From Bacteroidota bacterium (GTDB taxonomy: Bacteria > Bacteroidota > Ignavibacteria > Kapaibacteriales > UBA2268), in NCBI GenBank assembly GCA_021780815.1, contig JAJXYC010000015.1:461796-525795 (forward strand): a stretch of DNA of 64,000 nt, read 5' to 3'. Under the pieces are notes generated by a model. It did not search any database. It was not told the DNA's origin and was given only the letters and a program-made list of their open reading frames with translations. Each line of letters begins with the position of its first letter. The first letter of the stretch is position 1. A program made the position numbers and the translations under genes. This document shows, piece by piece, positions 60,637-64,000 of this stretch.

Positions 60637-62070
60637 ATGAAAAAATATAGTAACTCCTTAATAATTAAGATATTTGTCTTAATTATCTCTACAAGTATAT
60701 TTTTCGCTTGTAGTAGTAATTCAACTTCACCGGCAAAAAGTTCAGCGAAACAAATTCTATCATTTGTTTTCAATGATTTTACAACACCCGTAGTAGGAAT
60801 TATTGACCAAAATGCCAAGACAATTAATTTAAAAGTTCCTTTTGGAACAAACCTTACTAATTTAGTTCCAACAATTACAATTTCAGACAAAGCAATATTA
60901 TCACCCGCAACTGATGTTGCTCAAAACTTTACTAATGCAGTGATTTACACTGTTACCGCAGAAGATGGCTCAACAGCATCTTATACTGTAACAGTTACTT
61001 ATGATACAAGCAACCCAGTAACTTTATCGGGAAAAATGAGTACTAATACAACATTAAAAGACCTCGGATTACCAATAGATTATATAATTGATGGTGCTTT
61101 TTATGTTGATGGAAATGCTTTATTAACAATAGAACCTGGAACAACTATTGCTTTTACAAGTGTTGATAGTTATTTCCAAGTAAACGAAAATGCAGGGATT
61201 AGTGCAGTTGGAACAACTGATAAACCAATTATTTTCATTGGTCCAGTAAACAATCCTAATAAAGGCTCTTGGGACGGTATATATATAGAATCTAATCGTG
61301 CTGATAACAAATTCTCTTATGTAAATATTATTAATGGCGGTAGCACAACTTCTGGTGCAGCTTTAAATATTCAATCGGGAGCAAAATTGGCAATGTCTAA
61401 TTGCAAAATTTCAGGTTCGCTTAACGATGGCCTTTATTTAGAAAGTAATGCTGTTTTATCACAATTCGATAACAATACAATTGAGATTTGCGATGCTTAT
61501 CCTATTAGTTGCGATAACTTAACTCAAACAGCAAATTTCAATATTACTGATACTTTATCTAATAATACACAACCTTCAGTAGAAGTTAGATCTCGTTCTA
61601 CTTTTTCAAAAAATTTCACATTAAATAAAATTGGAATACCTTATGATGTAAACCAAATATATGTTACTGGCGGCACACTTACTATTTCTGATGGAGTAAC
61701 TTTGAGATTCCAAAATTCAGGTTATTTAACTGTCAAAGATGGCGGTATGTTAAATGCTACTGGAACAACCTTTACATCAACAACTCCAATTGCAGGATTT
61801 TGGTATAGCATTGAAATTAATAATCAATATAACAATATATTGCAAAATTGTATTATTGAGTATTGTGGAATGGATGACGAAGGTGGAATTTATACACCCG
61901 ATGGTAAAGTAAGTTTAACAAACGTTGCAATTATGCACAGTTCTTCTTATGGCATTGTATTTTCATCAAAGAATAATTTAATTATTCATAGCGGCGTTAC
62001 ATTCTCTGATTGTGCGAAAGGGAATGTTTTTGATTACTCAAAAAATGAAATACTAAATGATTTACCTTAA
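60637..62070 (+). CDS. Lipoprotein with N-terminal beta-sandwich-like and C-terminal right-handed beta-helix-like regions
   Basis: Start 60637 gives MKKYSNSLIIKIFVLIISTSIFFACSSN lipobox; repeated GGTLTISDGVTLRFQNSGYLTVKDGG-type coils. Confidence 0.75.
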   Translation: MKKYSNSLIIKIFVLIISTSIFFACSSNSTSPAKSSAKQILSFVFNDFTTPVVGIIDQNAKTINLKVPFGTNLTNLVPTITISDKAILSPATDVAQNFTNAVIYTVTAEDGSTASYTVTVTYDTSNPVTLSGKMSTNTTLKDLGLPIDYIIDGAFYVDGNALLTIEPGTTIAFTSVDSYFQVNENAGISAVGTTDKPIIFIGPVNNPNKGSWDGIYIESNRADNKFSYVNIINGGSTTSGAALNIQSGAKLAMSNCKISGSLNDGLYLESNAVLSQFDNNTIEICDAYPISCDNLTQTANFNITDTLSNNTQPSVEVRSRSTFSKNFTLNKIGIPYDVNQIYVTGGTLTISDGVTLRFQNSGYLTVKDGGMLNATGTTFTSTTPIAGFWYSIEINNQYNNILQNCIIEYCGMDDEGGIYTPDGKVSLTNVAIMHSSSYGIVFSSKNNLIIHSGVTFSDCAKGNVFDYSKNEILNDLP

Positions 62071-62091
62071 AAATTATTTTTTTTAATTATT

Positions 62092-62127
62092 AAAAGAGGT
62101 TGTCTTTGCAGACAACCTCTTTTTTTG
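62092..62127. terminator. Rho-independent terminator
   Basis: Perfect 13-bp stem AAAAGAGGTTGTC-tttgca-GACAACCTCTTTT with T-tract. Confidence 0.93.
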
Positions 62128-62155
62128 TAACTTTGCAAATTAATATTATTTTGTA

Positions 62156-63490
62156 TTATTTTGTAAAACTAGATAAAAACTTCACAAAATCATCTATTTC
62201 TTGTTTTGTTCTTTTTTCAGTTACAGCAATAAGCAAACCTTGTTTATCTGTATAATTGCTAACATCAACACCGGCAAAAAATCCATTTTCTACCCCCTGA
62301 TTAAAGATTAAATCAGGATTTACAGGTGTCTTAACAAGGAATTCATTAAAAAATGGTCTATTGCTTATTAGTTCAAAACCATTTAATTTGCTTATTTCAT
62401 TTGCTAAATAATGAGCTTTATGATATGAATGTTCAGCAACTTCAATTAACCCAGATTTACCCATTGTTTCTAAATAAACAGTTGCGGTAAGCATAATTAG
62501 ACCTTGATTAGTGCAAATATTAGAAGTTGCTTTTTCTCTTTTAATTTGTTGTTCACGAGTCTGTAAAGTTAAAACAAATGCTCTATTGTTATTACTATCA
62601 ATTGTTAATCCTGCCAATCTGCCGGGCATAACACGAATAAGAGACTCTTTACAAGTAAACAACCCTAAAATTGGTCCTCCGAAGCTCATAGGAACTCCTA
62701 ATGGTTGTCCTTCTCCGAGTGCAATATCAGCATTATATTGACCTGGAGGTGTTAAAATACCTAATGAAATAGGATTAAAAATTGAAATGTAAAGTGATTT
62801 ATTCGAATGAGCAATTTTTTCAAGTTCAAATACATCTTCAAGGTTACCGAAAAAATTTGGATGTTGTACGATAACACCTGCTGTGTTCTCGTTAATATTT
62901 TTTTTCAAATTATCTAAATCGGTTGTACCATCTGCTAATGCAAATGTTTTAAAAGTTAGTTTGCGCCCTGCAGTAACAGTTTTTGCTGTTTCAAAATATA
63001 AAGGATTAATAGTTCCAGCAATTAAAAATTCGGTGCGCTTTGTTGAAGCATGAGCCATTAAGCAAGCTTCTGCTAAGCCTGTTGCTGCATCATATAGCGA
63101 AGCATTGGATATATCCATTTCAGTTAATCTGCACATTAAACTCTGAAATTCATACATCATTTGCAATGTACCTTGTGAAACTTCCGCTTGGTAAGGTGTA
63201 TATGCTGTTTTAAATTCAGGACGTTCTAATACTGATGTAACTAACGTAGGTATAAAGTGGTCATAAATACCACCACCCATAAACATAACTTTTTGTGATG
63301 ATGTAAAATTCTTGTTTGCTATTGATTCTAACATTTTAGTTGTTTCATATTCGCTTAAAGCATCAGGTAAATCTAACTTTTCTACTCTTGCTTTTTTAGG
63401 AATATCTTTGAGTAGTTCTTCAAAATCATTCACTCCAATTTGTTGGAGCATATCATTTAATTCTTCTTTTGTATTTGGAACGTATGACAT
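62156..63490 (-). CDS. gcvPA: Glycine dehydrogenase (decarboxylating) subunit 1
   Basis: FMGGGIYDHFIPTLVTSVLERPEFKTAYTPYQAEVSQGTLQMMYEFQSLMCRLTEMDISNASLYDAATGLAEA. Confidence 0.96.
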   Translation of the reverse strand: MSYVPNTKEELNDMLQQIGVNDFEELLKDIPKKARVEKLDLPDALSEYETTKMLESIANKNFTSSQKVMFMGGGIYDHFIPTLVTSVLERPEFKTAYTPYQAEVSQGTLQMMYEFQSLMCRLTEMDISNASLYDAATGLAEACLMAHASTKRTEFLIAGTINPLYFETAKTVTAGRKLTFKTFALADGTTDLDNLKKNINENTAGVIVQHPNFFGNLEDVFELEKIAHSNKSLYISIFNPISLGILTPPGQYNADIALGEGQPLGVPMSFGGPILGLFTCKESLIRVMPGRLAGLTIDSNNNRAFVLTLQTREQQIKREKATSNICTNQGLIMLTATVYLETMGKSGLIEVAEHSYHKAHYLANEISKLNGFELISNRPFFNEFLVKTPVNPDLIFNQGVENGFFAGVDVSNYTDKQGLLIAVTEKRTKQEIDDFVKFLSSFTK

Positions 63491-63517
63491 TTTTAACCTA
63501 AAAAATTTTTTAAACTA

Positions 63518-63525
63518 CAAAATTA
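63518..63525 (-). promoter_or_regulatory. Bacteroidota-type -7 element TAATTTTG upstream of gcvPA
   Basis: Minus strand TAATTTTGTAG; same as upstream of gap. Confidence 0.5.
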
Positions 63526-63694
63526 CGAAAGAATAAGTGAAACTTATATTAATCAAAATCTTTTTTTATTTAATGTATTATGTAAGTTTTATAAATTATT
63601 AGTATATAACAGTGATTTCATTGTTTGTAATATCTATAATAATTCTTAATACACAGTAAGTAATAAAAATGCAAAAAATATAATTCAGAAATGA

Positions 63695-64000
63695 TCACGC
63701 TAAAATTTCAGCAAGTTCCATCATATAGCCCCAAATAGGTTTTTGCCTTGTCCAAGTTTCTTCTAATGGAGTGTAAGCAATATCGTGGTCTTGTCGACCA
63801 ACCATAATATCGGTTTTACCATTAATAAGTGCCTCAACAGCGGCAACTCCAAGATGACTTGCTAATACTCTATCTCTCACAGTCGGAGAACCACCACGCT
63901 GAATATGTCCTAAAATAGTATATTTGGCGTCAATGTCATATTGCTCTTTCATCATACTTGCAATTTTTGCGGCACCACCATACTCATCACCTTCACCAAC
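63695..64000 (-). CDS. pfkA: 6-phosphofructokinase (N-terminus outside window)
   Basis: Frame open to right edge: VGEGDEYGGAAKIASMMKEQYDIDAKYTILGHIQRGGSPTVRDRVLASHLGVAAVEAL. Confidence 0.9.
   Translation of the reverse strand, partial: VGEGDEYGGAAKIASMMKEQYDIDAKYTILGHIQRGGSPTVRDRVLASHLGVAAVEALINGKTDIMVGRQDHDIAYTPLEETWTRQKPIWGYMMELAEILA

Overview
This is a low-GC chromosomal window with the gene content of the Bacteroidota/Chlorobi/Ignavibacteria/Kapabacteria side of the tree. That placement is an inference from three T9SS-type C-terminal sorting domains, Bacteroidota-style TAnnTTTG promoter elements and a split atp operon. Most of it is core genome: mtaB, an atpB-E-F-H-A-G operon, mutL, ddl, malic enzyme, rpmB, pgk/gap, ffh, rpsP, an S1-domain protein, a fused E1 dehydrogenase, cdaA/phoH, def, gcvPA and pfkA. 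I found no tRNA, rRNA, CRISPR array, transposase or prophage. The strongest lead is the two-gene unit at 8566-10494: an ECF sigma factor followed directly by a protein that looks like a cytoplasmic anti-sigma head, one TM helix, a long Asn/Ser/Thr-rich linker and a C-terminal outer-membrane beta-barrel-like domain. This could be a single-polypeptide trans-envelope signalling device. Other leads are a 21-bp perfect inverted repeat overlapping a promoter (60536-60585), an operon joining a T9SS cargo, an IgGFc-binding-like/barrel protein and an orphan CcmB, hldD inserted between atpA and atpG, a 16-bp perfect palindrome plus spaced direct repeats upstream of an orphan gene next to a PAS histidine kinase, and a second ECF sigma gene coupled to a flippase and followed by a repeat lipoprotein. 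All family calls come from reading motifs by eye; no database search was run.
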